Source: Sepiola atlantica (lineage: Eukaryota > Mollusca > Cephalopoda > Sepiida > Sepiolidae). From it: a DNA stretch of 64,000 nt. The position numbers were made by a program, and so were the translations under genes. Positions 21,985 to 34,879 of this stretch are shown here, piece after piece (the first letter of the stretch is position 1; every line of letters begins with the position of its first letter). The notes below the pieces were generated by a model. The model worked only from the letters and a program-made list of their open reading frames with translations. It did no database searches and was not told the origin of the DNA. The DNA lies in the NCBI GenBank assembly GCA_963556195.1, contig OY744523.1, positions 78,984,945-79,048,944 of the forward strand. Reading direction: 5' to 3'.

Positions 21985-23100
21985 TCGTTGTTTGATTTTC
22001 CATCTTTATTTTAAACTCATTTTTAATGAATCTAGTTTTAAAATATCACTCAAATTAAATTATTACCACAAAAAAAAGAAAGAATGTAAATCTGATTAGT
22101 TGTATATTTCTCTTTTCCTCTTTTCACCATTTTTTTCACCTCAATACCGACGAACAATTCCCAGTTAAAACCAGAATTAGCAACCAAAACAAATCGAAAA
22201 TAAATGAAAGAAATGTATCTTTGGCTCCTTTTTTCTTCAGTGGAAAAATACAGGAAATTATATCCACGATTGAAAGTTCCCATCTTATTTGTGAACTGAT
22301 GTAACCAAGAATGAAAAGAAAAATCAAGTTCTTCTAGACGAAATTCTTTTAGTTTTGCTTTTACATTTCTTGCTTTATTCTTCTTGCCAGTATTTACACA
22401 CATCCGGGATGTGTTATTCTGAATGATAAGATGGAAGCAAAAGAAAATGTATGTTGTTGCATACTTAGCTATTTAGAGTTGCCTCTCGCCATTATTATTA
22501 CATGTTATTAATAATTCATCCTTTTTTCTACACAGATCTATATCTTACCACATCCCTAAAAATTCAGTAAATAAGAAAAAGATTTTGTCAGGTATCATCC
22601 ATTTATCTTTTGGGGTTTCTGAAACATATTTCGATATGCAGTTCTGAAAGCCTCACTAATATAATGCCACTTTTATTAGGGGTGACCTTTCCCTTGAGGA
22701 AGAGTTATCATTCAGCTTTTGAAGTTAACAGACAAAGATGTTACATTTATATTAAGTAACCGACCCTTTTTTTCAAAAGATTTCTGCTCACCACAAATAT
22801 AAGACTAACTTATAAAATATAGCACACAAGTCATTGCAAAATTAAAGAAGAAATCAACTCAATTATTTATTTCTCCTAATTTAAACAAAAAAATTCAGTA
22901 GAAGATTTGATTTGTAAAAATATGTTTTCAAATATATCATTCCATTTAATTTTCTGACGTTTAGTTTGATAAACTTATTGAGATAAATATTTCTATCATT
23001 TATCATGCGTAGAAGATATTCTAAATTATAATACAGATGATAAAGGTGAAACATCCTATCATGTTTCTTTCTAATGAAACACGCTTCCTTTGCCATCAAA
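21985..23100. other. AT-rich spacer, no gene
   Basis: The 117- and 72-codon minus frames (22050-22403 and 22881-23099) have no domain. Their composition matches the surrounding AT bias. Confidence 0.5.
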
Positions 23101-24189
23101 ATAATACTAAAACATTCCTATTGCTCCAGGTTTACGAAAACATACCTTTGTTTTCTCCAATATCCATACAAAAATATTGTATTGTTTCCTCTTATGTCCC
23201 AAAACATCACATTGCTTCCTCCAACATCCATACTGTTTCTGTCATTGTTTCGTCCATAATCCATACGAAAATATCCAATTTTTTTAAACTAACCGCTATA
23301 CTAAAACATCCCATTGTTTTTTTCAACATCTCTATTAAAATATTACATTTTTTCCTCAAATCCTACCTATGTCATTGTTTTCTCCAAAATCCATATTGAA
23401 ATATCCTATATTGTTATCTCCAAAATCCATATTGAAATATCCTATATTGTTATCTCCAACATTCATTGTTTCCCAAATGTCAATACTGAACCATCCCACT
23501 GTTTCCGCCAATGGCTATAATGAAATATCTAATTGTTTACTCCAACGTTCACACTCAAATATCATGCTGTTTTCTTCATTATTAATATCAACGTCTATAT
23601 TAAAATAGCCCATTGTTTCCTCCATCACTAAAATGGTAATATACCATTGCTTCTTTTAAATTTCATAATGAAACACGTCATTGTTTCCTCCATAAAACAT
23701 ACTGAAACATGTTATTGCTTCCTCCAGCATACATACTGAAATATCTCATTATTGCCACAGACATCCTTACTGATGTACTAATTTGTTCCCTCTAATTCGA
23801 TACTGAACATCAACACAAAAGATCCAATTGTTTCCTCCAACATTCACACTGGACTATTCAATTGTTTCCTCCAACATTAACACTGGACTATTCAATTGTT
23901 TCTTTCAACATTCAGACTGGACTATTCAATTGTTTCCTCCAACATTCACACTGGACTATTCAATTGTTTCCTCCAACATTCACACTAAACTATTCAATTG
24001 TTTCCTCCAACATTCACACTGGACTATTGAATTGTTTCCTCCAACATTCACACTGGAATATTCAATTGTTTCCTCCGACTTCACTACTGAACCGTATCAT
24101 TATTTCCTGTATTGTACATTCAGAAATATGCAATTATTTCCCCCAACATCCATATGTAACATCCCATTGTTTCCTTCAACATCCATGCT
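23101..24189. repeat. older, degenerate 34-bp minisatellite field (left flank)
   Basis: Degenerate units with the core ATTGTTTCCTCCAACAT and ACTGAAATATCCCATTG recur every ~34-70 bp. From 23818 to about 24075 a local block is fresher (unit with GGACTATTCAATTGTTTCCT, period 34 bp). In that block a frame cycles through all three phases and repeats every 34 residues. Confidence 0.9.
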
Positions 24190-27100
24190 AAATACACCAT
24201 TGTTTCTTCCAACATCATTACTAAATACACTATTGTTTCTTACAACATCCATACTAAATACACCATTGTTTCCTCCAACATCCATACTTAATACCACATT
24301 GTTTCTTCCAACATCGATACTAAATACACTATTGTTTCTTACAACATCCATACTAAATACACCATTGTTTCTTCCAACATCCATACTAAATACACCATTG
24401 TTTTCTCCAACATCCATACTAAATACACCATTGTTTTCTCCAACATCCATACTAAATACACCATTGTTTCTTACAACATCCATACTAAATACACCATTGT
24501 TTCTTTCAACATCCATACTAAATACACCATTGTTTCTTCCAACATCCATACTAAATACACCATTGTTTCTTCCAAAATCCATACTAAATACACCATTGTT
24601 TCTTCCAACATCCATACTAAATACACCATTGTTTTCTCCAACATCCATACTAAATACACCATTGTTTCTTCCAACATCCATACTAAATACACCATTGTTT
24701 CTTACAACATCCATACTAAATACACCATTGTTTTATCCAACATCCATACTTAATACACCATTGTTTCTTACAACATCCATATTAAATACACCATTGTTTC
24801 CTCTAAAATCAATACTAAATACACCATTGTTTGTTACAACATCCATACTAAATACACCATTGTTTCTTACAACATCCGTACTAAATACACCATTGTTTCT
24901 TACAACATCCATACTAAATACACCATTGTTTTCTCCAACATCCATACTAAATACACCATTGTTTCTTCCAACATCCATACTAAATACACCATTGTTTCTT
25001 ACAACATCCATACTAAATACACCATTGTTTTATCCAACATCCATACTTAATACACCATTGTTTCTTACAAGATCCGTACTAAATACACCATTGTTTCTTA
25101 CAACATCCATACTAAATACACCATTGTTTCTTACAACATCCATACTAAATACACCATTGTATCTTCCAACATCCATACTAAATACACCATTGTTTCTTAC
25201 AACATCCATACTAAATACACCATTGTTTCTTCCAACATCCATACTAAATACACCATTGTTTCCTCCAACATCCATACTTAATACCACATTGTTTCTTCTA
25301 AAATCCATACTAAATACACCATTGTTTTCTCCAACATCCATACTAAATACACCATTGTCTCTTCCAACATCCATACTAAATACACCATTGTTTCTTCCAA
25401 CATCCATACTAAATACACCATTGTTTCCTCCAAAATCCATACTAAATACACCATTGTCTCATCCAACATCCATACTAAATACACCATTGTTTCTTCCAAC
25501 ATCCATACTAAATACACCATTGTTTCTTCCAACATCCATACTAAATACACCATTGTTTCCTCCAACATCCATACTAAATACACCATTGTCTCTTCCAACA
25601 TCCATACTAAATACACCATTGTTTCTTCCAACATCCATACTAAATACACTATTGTTTCCTCTAACATCCATACTAAATAAACCATTGTTTCCTCCAACAT
25701 CCATACTAAATACACCATTGTTTCTTCCAACATCCATACTAAATACACCATTGTTTCTTCCAACATCCATACTAAATACACCATTGTTTCTTCCAACATC
25801 CATACTAAATACACCATTGTTTCCTCTAAAATCCATACTAAATACACCATTGTTTGTTACAACATCCATACTAAATACACCATTGTTTCTTACAACATCC
25901 GTACTAAATACACCATTGTTTCTTACAACATCCATACTAAATACACCATTGTTTTCTCCAAAATCCATACTAAATACACCATTGTTTCCTCCAACATCCC
26001 TACTAAATACACCATTGTTTCTTACAACATCAATACTAAATACACCATTGTTTCTTCCAACATCCATACTAAATACACCATTGTTTCTTACAACATCCGT
26101 ACTAAATACACCATTGTTTCTTACAACATCCATACTAAATACACCATTGTTTCTTACAACATCCATACTGAATACACCATTGTATCTTCCAACATCCATA
26201 CTAAATACACCATTGTTTCTTACAACATCCATACTAAATACACCATTGTTTCCTCCAACATCCATACTTAATACCACATTGTTTCTTCCAACATCGATAC
26301 TAAATACACTATTGTTTCTTACAACATCCATACTAAATACACCATTGTTTCTTCCAACATCCATACTAAATACACCATTGTTTTCTCCAACATCCATACT
26401 AAATACACCATTGTTTTCTCCAACATCCATACTAAATACACCATTGTTTCTTACAACATCCATACTAAATACACCATTGTTTCTTTCAACATCCATACTA
26501 AATACACCATTGTTTCTTCCAACATCCATACTAAATACACCATTGTTTCTTCCAAAATCCATACTAAATACACCATTGTTTCTTCCAACATCCATACTAA
26601 ATACACCATGGTTTTCTCCAACATCCATACTAAATACACCATTGTTTCTTCCAACATCCATACTAAATACACCATTGTTTCTTACAACATCCATACTAAA
26701 TACACCATTGTTTTATCCAACATCCATACTTAATACACCATTGTTTCTTACAACATCCATATTAAATACACCATTGTTTCCTCTAAAATCCATACTAAAT
26801 ACACCATTGTTTGTTACAACATCCATACTAAATACACCATTGTTTCTTACAACATCCGTACTAAATACACCATTGTTTCTTACAACATCCATACTAAATA
26901 CACCATTGTTTTCTCCAACATCCATACTAAATACACCATTGTTTCCTCCAACATCCCTACTAAATACACCATTGTTTCTTACAACATCAATACTAAATAC
27001 ACCATTGTTTCTTCCAACATCCATACTAAATACACCATTGTTTCTTACAACATCCATACTAAATACACCATTGTTTCTTCCAACATCCATACTAAATACA

Positions 27101-28745
27101 CCATTGTTTCCTCCAAAATCCATACTAAATACACCATTGTCTCATCCAACATTCATACTAAATACACCATTGTTTCCTCTAACATCCATACTAAATAAAC
27201 CATTGTTTCCTCCAACATCCATACTAAATAAACCATTGTTTCTTCCAACATCCATACTAAATACACTATTGTTTCTTCCAACATGCATACTAAATACACC
27301 ATTGTTTCCTCCAAAATCCATACTAAATACACCATTGTCTCATCCAACATTCATACTAAATACACCATTGTTTTCTCCAACATCCATACTAAATACACCA
27401 TTTGTTTCTTTCAACATCCATACTAAATACACCATTGTTTCTTCCAACATGCATACTAAATACACCATTGTTTTCTCTAACATCCATACTAAATACACCA
27501 TTGTTTCTTCCAACATCCATACTACATACACCATTGTTTCTTTCAACATCCATACTTAATACACCATTGTTTCTTATAACATCCATACTAAATACACCAT
27601 TGTTTTCTTCCAACATCCATACTAAATACACAATTGTTTCTTCCAAAATCCATACTAAATACACCATTGTTTTCTCCAACATCCATACTAAATACACCAT
27701 TGTTTCTTCCAACATCCATACTAAATACACCATTTTTTCCTCCAAAATCCATACTAAATACACCATTGTCTCTTCCAACATCCGTACTAAATACACCATT
27801 GTTTCTTCCAACATCCATACTAAATACACCATTGTTTCTTCCAACATGCATACTAAATACACCATTGTATTCTCCAACATCCATACTAAATAAACCATTG
27901 TTTCTTTCAACATCCATACTAAATACACCATTGTTTTCTCTAACATCCATACTAAATACACCATTGTTTCTTCCAACATCCATACTAAATACACCATTGT
28001 TTTCTCCAACATCCATACTAAATACACCATTGTTTCTTACAAAATCCATACTAAATACACCATTGTTTCCTCCAACATCCATACTAAATACACCATTGTT
28101 TCTTCCAACATCCATACTACATACACCATTGTTTCTTTCAACATCCATACTTAATACACCATTGTTTCTTATAACATCCATACTAAATACACCATTGTTT
28201 TCTTCCAACATCCATACTAAATACACAATTGTTTCTTCCAAAATCCATACTAAATACACCATTGTTTTCTCCAACATCCATACTAAATACACCATTGTTT
28301 CTTCCAACATCCATACTAAATACACCATTTTTTCCTCCAAAATCCATACTAAATACACCATTGTCTCTTCCAACATCCGTACTAAATACACCATTGTTTC
28401 TTCCAACATCCATACTAAATACACCATTGTTTCCTCTAAAATCCATACTTAATACACCATTGTTTGTTACAACATCCATACTAAATACACCATTGTTTCT
28501 TACAACATCCGTACTAACACAATTGTTTCTTACAACATCCATACTAAATACACCATTGTTTTCTCCAACATCCATACTAAATACACCATTGTTTCCTCCA
28601 ACATCCCTACTAAATACACCATTGTTTCTTACAACATCAATACTAAATACACCTTTGTTTCTTCCAACATCCATACTAAATACACCATTGTTTCTTACAA
28701 CATCCATACTAAATACACCATTGTTTCCTTCATCATTAATTTTGT
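24190..28745. repeat. 33-bp minisatellite, about 139 units
   Basis: The consensus unit joins ATACTAAATACACCATTG and TTTCTTCCAACATCC. Because 33 is a multiple of three and the unit lacks stops in several phases, both strands stay open. The result is a 1243-codon plus frame (TSILNTPLFLP repeated) and minus frames of up to 411 codons (MDVGRNNGVFS repeated). Long higher-order copies exist: 24241-24960 recurs at 26221-26940 (offset 1980 bp = 60 units) with two differences found, and 27595-27830 recurs at 28190-28425 (offset 595 bp). I treat it as non-coding. Confidence 0.95.
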
Positions 28746-29284
28746 TACATACCATTCTTTCATTTTTCTAAAAACATACCATGCTTTCCTCCAATGCCTA
28801 TAATGAAATATCCCATTGTTTCTTTAAACGTTCACACTGAAAAATGATAGTGTTTTTTCCAACATCTATACTGAAATATCCCATATTTTCGTTGACATCC
28901 ATATGAAATATTGCATTTTTTGCAATGTGCATACTGACATATTCCATTGTTTCCTCCTACAACCATACTAAAATATATCATGATCTTCTCCAACATCCGC
29001 ACAGAAATATCTTATTTTTTCCTCTGACATCCATACAAAACATTCCATTTTTCCTTCGTGTATGCTAAAATTTCTTATTGTTTTCTTATACTATACTTAA
29101 TTATTCCATTATTTTCTGACATCCATATTGAAACATATCAGTTTCATCCAACATACAGAGTGAAATATGACATTGGTTCTACTGTCATCCATACGAAAAC
29201 AGATCATTATTTCCTACATCGGACATTTTGAAATATTTCATTGTTCATACTGGAAAATGTAATTTTGTCCTCCATAGTCCATTT
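28746..29284. repeat. degenerate minisatellite field (right flank)
   Basis: Old units such as CTGAAATATCCCATTGTTTC and TCCAACATCTATACTG are recognisable with drifted spacing. Confidence 0.85.
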
Positions 29285-29885
29285 TTGTTTTTTTGCCACT
29301 GAGACGTAAAGGGCCACTGTGAATTAGGGGCCAGATTCATGCAAAGCGGGGAGTTGTTCAGTGAGATGCCTGTTCACATTAGATTTAAATTCATGCATGC
29401 TAGTACAGTCGAGGAAACAGGGAGCAGGTAGAGATAGCCAAAAGCAAACAGTTCGAGATAAGAAGCTATTAGAGTAGAAAGCTTTTCGGCATCTGGAACC
29501 TCCACAGTCAGAGCACATTCCATTAAAGTACTTGTAAAACAAGCACAGGGATGGAACATTGTGGCGATGGGACAGGTGCTGGAGCTTGGTAGACAGTGTG
29601 GAACCTTTTAGATTAGAGGCTGTACTTTTAACCCTGTCTAAGACGGAGAGACTAGTGGTTGGTGCACCAGCCCAGATGTGGCAACAATACTTCATGTATG
29701 GGCAAATAGTGGCTTTGTAGAGGTATAGGATACTGGAAGGTGTGAGAAGTTTTCTAATACAGTAGAGAGATCCCATCTTCTTTGCAGCAGACTTGGCAAT
29801 ATCTTCTATGTATTTGTTCCAGTTCATATTACCTGTGAATGTAGACCGAGTAGTTTGAATATTAGACTGTCGGGTAGGGTGCTAT
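29285..29885 (-). pseudogene. LINE C-terminal region (Jockey/CR1-group-like), 5'-truncated, minus strand
   Basis: The open frame 29827-29324 (167 residues) reads MNWNKYIEDIAKSAAKKMGS...YLYKATICPYMKYCCHIWAG, then LSVLDRVKSTA, LSHRHNVPSLCLFYKYFNG and FWLSLPAPCF, with a final FKSNVNRHLTE. This is the region downstream of the RT catalytic core in Jockey/CR1-group LINEs (RPxxEYCxHIW, RRDVASLCLFYRYYHG, WNSLP). It has no stop across the frame, so it is younger than the other fragments here. The catalytic part is absent (5' truncation at about 29885, as usual for LINE insertion). It interrupts the old minisatellite field. Confidence 0.85.
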
Positions 29886-30244
29886 TGACCATGGCAATCG
29901 GTGGTTGATATATACCATGTGCACATCCATAATGAAACATTCTATAATTTCCTTGAACATCCATAAAGAATATTCAAATGTTTCCTCCTCTAATACTGAA
30001 ATATCTCATTGTTTTTGCCAAAATACTTACTCAAATATACCATTATTTCCTCCTAATTCCATAATAAATCACCTCCGCGTCTACTTCACCCAAAAGTCTC
30101 TACAATCTTACCCTGTGTCGGTCAACATCCATCTTGAAATACCACATTGTTTACTCCTACATCAATACTGATATATGACATTGTTTCCTCTGACCTGCAT
30201 CTTCTGCCATTACTCACCAGCAGAATGTTACCATTGTTCACGAA
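29886..30244. repeat. degenerate minisatellite field
   Basis: Units with ATTGTTT..CC and TACTGAAATAT continue on both sides of the LINE insertions, showing that the field is older than both. Confidence 0.75.
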
Positions 30245-30670
30245 AGGCATTTGTATAAAGTGTACTGGTGTATGGAAGTGAAACCTGGACAGTGAGGGTT
30301 GAGGACATGTATTGTATGGAGAGAAATTATATGAAAATGATACGATGGATGTGTAATGTGAGTCTTAAATACAGGCTTAGATCTGATGAGCTCAGAGGAA
30401 GATTAGATCTGGACAATATAGGTAGATGTGTTCGGGATAGGAGACTTTGATGGTATAGCCATATTGAAAGATTGGATAAGAGTTCTTGGGTTAGTAAATG
30501 TAGAATAATTTCACAGGGGACGGAAGACCAAAGAAAAACATGGGAGGAAGGAATAAGGATGGACTTGAGAGAAAGAGGGATAAATAAAGACCTGGCAGAG
30601 ATAGGTTTGTTTGAAAGTCAATTTCTAAAAGCAGTCCAAAACATGACATTATGTAAAATGGACGTTAAAC

Positions 30671-30673
<3 letters not shown>
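30245..30673 (+). pseudogene. RTE-like LINE C-terminal end, 5'-truncated, plus strand
   Basis: From 30268 the frame reads YGSETWTVRVEDMYCMERNY, then KMIRWMCNVSLKYRLRSDEL followed by RGRLDLDNI. After one stop (30448) it continues as WYSHIERLDKSSWVSKCR, then KTWEEGIRMDLRERGINKDL, finishing CKMDVKL. This is the standard C-terminal segment of an RTE-like LINE protein (YGSETW, RWMCGV, RRRLRWFGHVER, KTWxE). Only one nonsense change is visible, so it is fairly young. The ORF runs directly into an ATG-repeat tail. Confidence 0.88.
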
Positions 30674-30746
<73 letters not shown>

Positions 30747-30768
30747 GGTGGTGGTGGTGGGTATAATG

Positions 30769-30801
<33 letters not shown>

Positions 30802-30818
30802 CCTCCTCCTCCTCCTCC
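30671..30818 (+). repeat. trinucleotide tail (TGA)n-(TGG)n-(ATC)n-(CTC)n
   Basis: About 60 bp of TGA, 30 bp of TGG, then ATC and CTC runs directly follow the LINE frame. Short microsatellite tails in place of polyA are characteristic of RTE-clade LINEs. Confidence 0.9.
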
Positions 30819-31250
30819 ATACTAGAATATCCTATTTTTCCTCACATGTTCATACTGAAAAATGTCATTTTGTCCTTCATGATAATTTTTGTCCCTATTT
30901 ATCTCCAACATCCAAACTCAAATATAATTTGTTTCCTCCAATATCCACACAGAAACATGACTATTTCCTCAATTGTACATTCGGAAATATAGGATTCTTT
31001 CCTACAAAATCCGTACTGAAATATTCCATTGTTTCCTTTATTTCTTGTTTTTATTTTTGTTTTTATTTATTGTTTCCCCAAACGTTCATACTGAAATATT
31101 CCAGTTTTCCCCAGCACTCATACTGAAACATGCAATTGGTTTCTTCCACATCCATACTGTAAAATCCATATGGAATATCTAAGTGTTCTTTTCCAATATA
31201 GAGATATCCTATTGTTTCCTCCAACATCAATGCATGTTTATTTTTCAAAT
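30819..31250. repeat. degenerate minisatellite field (right edge)
   Basis: Last recognisable 34-bp-type units (TCCATACTG, ATTGTTTCC). The family fades out near 31250. Confidence 0.75.
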
Positions 31251-31353
31251 TCCAAACTTGGAACGGATTTCAAATATTCACTTCACGTTCGCCTCATTTT
31301 AAGTCATGCCCTCTACACAGTTTTATAACATTCTGACAAATTTATTTCAGTCA

Positions 31354-31439
<86 letters not shown>

Positions 31440-31480
31440 AAGAGAGAGAGAGAGAGAGACAGAGACAGACAGAGAGAGAG
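31354..31480. repeat. (TC)n-(TA)n-(AG)n compound array
   Basis: CT tract, short TA tract, then AG tract. CT and AG are mutually complementary, so the array can also fold back. Confidence 0.93.
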
Positions 31481-32750
31481 GGTGGGTGGAGGAATCATCC
31501 ACATACAGACTCTTATATAACAATACAAGTTAGTGTTTAAAATCAGGATCAAAACTTCACTGTTTTTTTCGACAGTCGTCGATTCTAACGATCAGTCTAT
31601 CACTGGCAAGCGACGAGCAAGTGAAATCTTAATGTTTATATAAACACGATCAGCCGCCGAAGATTGCTCCATTCGTTTTTATGAAGAGCTTCGTATTATC
31701 GTTAATGATAGCTGTCGATTTCACTTAACACAATGCTCAACCAAAAGGAGTGGTGGATATACATATATATTCGATATGAATTAGTCCAGATGACAAATTG
31801 ATCAAAAGCCGAAATACCTTAATTGTCTATATTTGTCTTACAAACTTGGCAAATAACATTCGGTAGAATTTTTTGTAGGATCTATTTTCAAATAAAATGT
31901 TCACTTTTCATATTTCCAAACAGTAATCAATCTTAGTTTGAGTGATTTTTTAAATTTCAGATCTATCAGATACAATTGGTGTGTGTGCGTTGTATGCAGT
32001 GGTGTACAGACGTCTGATGATACCCTGGTGATGCCCGAGGCGAACCCCTTGATTTTATGGCCCAAACACACTTATAAGTCCTAGTACTGAGAAATATTAT
32101 GAGAAAAGGTGATAATTTGAATAGGATTGGGATGCCCCCTTCAATTTAGATGCTCCGGGAGGGGCAGACCCATCACCCCCACCCGCCCTCTCTGTGTGTT
32201 CACAAAACATAATAGAACTCTTCTGATTTGTTTTTGTGTAAATTAATTGATTCTTTATATGAAGTTTTCATCATGATTTCATTTGTTTTATTTCATGATT
32301 GAACCTTTTCATCCATCATAAGTGTTCAACAATGTCTTTGCTTTCCCTGAACGACCACCCTCCCATCCCCGAACCCTAGCCCTACCTCCCCCTCCCACGG
32401 ACATTGCTATTACATTGTCTTCCATCCTTCCTTGAGCCTCCCTATCCTTCAGCCCATCCTTCCTTCATTCTATTCATTCTCTTGTTTCATCAGTGCCCCA
32501 CCCCCATTGACAAGGTTGTCTCCTGTGTCACGGCAAGGCTTCTCCCTATATCAAGACTTTGACTTGCCATGCAAGTGTTTGGGGCAACATCTCAGCTTAC
32601 AGCGGGAGTATTGCTTACATTTCATGTATATCATGCCAGCAGCAAGTGGGTGTATCTGATATCTACAGGCAAGAAATGCAGGGAAATAAAATACCTTTAA
32701 ATCTAATCTGGAAAACCCACACCATTCATTCTACGCTATGGCCACTGACT
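31481..32750. other. mostly unique sequence with one dispersed repeat copy
   Basis: 32073-32120 shares TATAAGTCCTAGTACTGAGA with 8690. Frames at 32432-32924 contain no domain. No gene is supported. Confidence 0.5.
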
Positions 32751-32870
32751 CTGTGTGTGTGTGGGTGTGTGTGTGTGTACATGTGTGTGCATGTGTGTAT
32801 GTGTGTTTTCTGGTTACATTACTTAACTTTTTTAATTACAAGTTGTACCTACCCGGCGTTGCCCGTTAGT
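32751..32870. repeat. (GT)n tract and isolated ACCCGGCGTTGCCC box
   Basis: A GT-rich tract (32751-32815) is followed by TACCTACCCGGCGTTGCCCG at 32849-32868, an isolated head of the CCCGGCGTTGCC family without its body. Confidence 0.75.
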
Positions 32871-33050
32871 CTTTTTACTTTTTGTTTTCGCTCATTGACC
32901 CCCTCCCACCTTTTTGTCTCTTAATTCATTTCTTGTAATAAAATATTTACGTTTTCGGAAAGATAATAGAATGAAGGAATATATATTATTAAAAAAATTC
33001 GATCAGACGTCTTGCGAAATGTTGAAATTTATATCCCATAAAAACTTTTG

Positions 33051-33052
<2 letters not shown>

Positions 33053-33110
<58 letters not shown>

Positions 33111-33149
33111 ATATATATAATTTATATATATATATAATTTATATATATA

Positions 33150-33213
<64 letters not shown>

Positions 33214-33214
33214 T
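33053..33214. repeat. (TA)n array with AATT interruptions
   Basis: TA tracts separated by three TATAATTTATA units. Confidence 0.93.
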
Positions 33215-34066
33215 ATAGCTATGTCGTTTGTTTTTTACTAATTTTAATAGATTTTTCAAAGTTAACTTTACCTATTACGATATCATTTGGTTATTAAATT
33301 ATTAATTGAACCAAATTATTATAAAACTATAACTAATTTTCTGATAGTAATGTTTTAATCTCTATTTATAAAATTCTAATCTTTTAATACTTGAGAATTT
33401 GATAATAATTTTAAAGCCAGTTTAAATGGCTTTCTATTTGACAGTTAAAATGTTTCCAAATTCCTTTCTGATTTCAAAAGGTCACAAAGTAATTCATTCT
33501 TTTTTTTCTCAACTATTAACAAAAGATTAAAATGCCTGATTTGCTTACGAAATCGTTAAACTTCGAAATTTGATAGTAATTTTGAAGCCTTAAAACTGGC
33601 GGAAAGAAAGTAATTAAAGTTTAAGGCAAAAATCACATGCTTTTTGTTTTTCCCCAAATCAAGAAAGACATTAATTGTATAATAATCCTTCCCATGATGC
33701 ACCTCGTTTTCAAGAATTTGATATTAAAAATTTAAATTATTTACATTTCAAGATTTTACTGTTTTTTGAATTAAAAATTGTAAAAATAATTTAATGAAAA
33801 TAGTTTAATGAAGGATTTTATTAAAAAAAGTATTTTAAAACTTATATGTATTCATTACATTTTTGTTTTTAATTGATTATTTTAAATAAGTTATTAGTTA
33901 ATTAACCGATTTTTATTTTTTACATATTACAAATCATGCTGATTTGTATTGACACACAAACATGCACGCTATTTGATCAGATAATTTTGATTAATGGAGA
34001 TTATAAAATCAAATTAATTTTTAATCAGAAAAAGGTACGAAATCTATTTTACACCCAAAAAATTTA
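33215..34066. other. very AT-rich spacer, no gene
   Basis: No frame longer than 60 codons and no repeat recognised. Confidence 0.55.
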
Positions 34067-34259
34067 CATTTTCAAACTACTCCTTTACTAAAAGTGCTAC
34101 TGTCTCACAAATGCATGGGATGCATATATGATTGTAAATTCTATATGTAAAAACATATAGAATTTACAATCAAATTAAATCTCATGAGATTTAATTTGAT
34201 TGTAAATTCATGTATTTGTTAGACAGTAGCCAGTTTAGTAAAGGAGTAGTTTTAAAATC
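34067..34259. repeat. branched foldback element with internal 50-bp palindrome
   Basis: Outer arms of about 50 bp (34067-34117 and 34209-34259) pair imperfectly (AAACTACTCCTTTACTAAA in the left arm, its complement on the right). Inside, 34130-34171 is a perfect 19-bp hairpin with an AAAA loop, and 34160-34209 is a perfect 25+25-bp palindrome centred at 34184/34185. The two inner structures share 34160-34171, so only one can form at a time. No frame and no clear target-site duplication. Confidence 0.88.
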
Positions 34260-34823
34260 CAAAGATAACAGCTGACACTCCCTGGTTATTCGTATGACTA
34301 AACACTTTCTCTGTGTCACTTGATATTTGTAGAGTCTATATGCCCTTAGGAAGCTTCTTTCAAAGAAGGTCGGACAATGGCTAAACTGTTGTAAAAATGA
34401 CAATCAAGATAAGGACACTGGAATATGTCAATAACTTTCTTTAACTTGGCATCTTCTTTTACCTGAGTTTTCATCTTCATAGAACACTGGTTTTATACAT
34501 TTTAGAATCTTTATAGATTTTGAATTTTGGGACTATTTTTCCCCAACCACAAAACCAATGATTACCTGAAGATGGCAACTTTGGAGGCTTTGTTGTCAAA
34601 TAAGGATTATTTCAGAGTAGAGGATCATTTGTTGTACATTACGTTGGCAACATGTTATGTAACAACATTAAATTTGCAACATGTTATATAACAACATTAC
34701 ATTTGCAACATGTTATACAAAAAAAAATGAACGATCGACTTAATTAGATTGAAAAGTTGTCTATTTCAATACATCTTTCAAATAAGGTCGTATTGCACAG
34801 TAACTCCTCTTCTTCCTCCTCCC

Positions 34824-34825
<2 letters not shown>
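34260..34825. other. unique sequence, no gene
   Basis: There is a short threefold local repeat of GCAACATGTTAT.TAACAACATTA (34648-34720). Nothing else. Confidence 0.5.

Positions 34826-34879
<54 letters not shown>

Noticed and set aside
23828..27559. 1243-codon open frame with 11-residue repeats
   Set aside because: The 33-bp unit is a multiple of three without stops. The opposite strand is equally open, the frame begins and ends with unit indels rather than gene signals, and composition follows the satellite.
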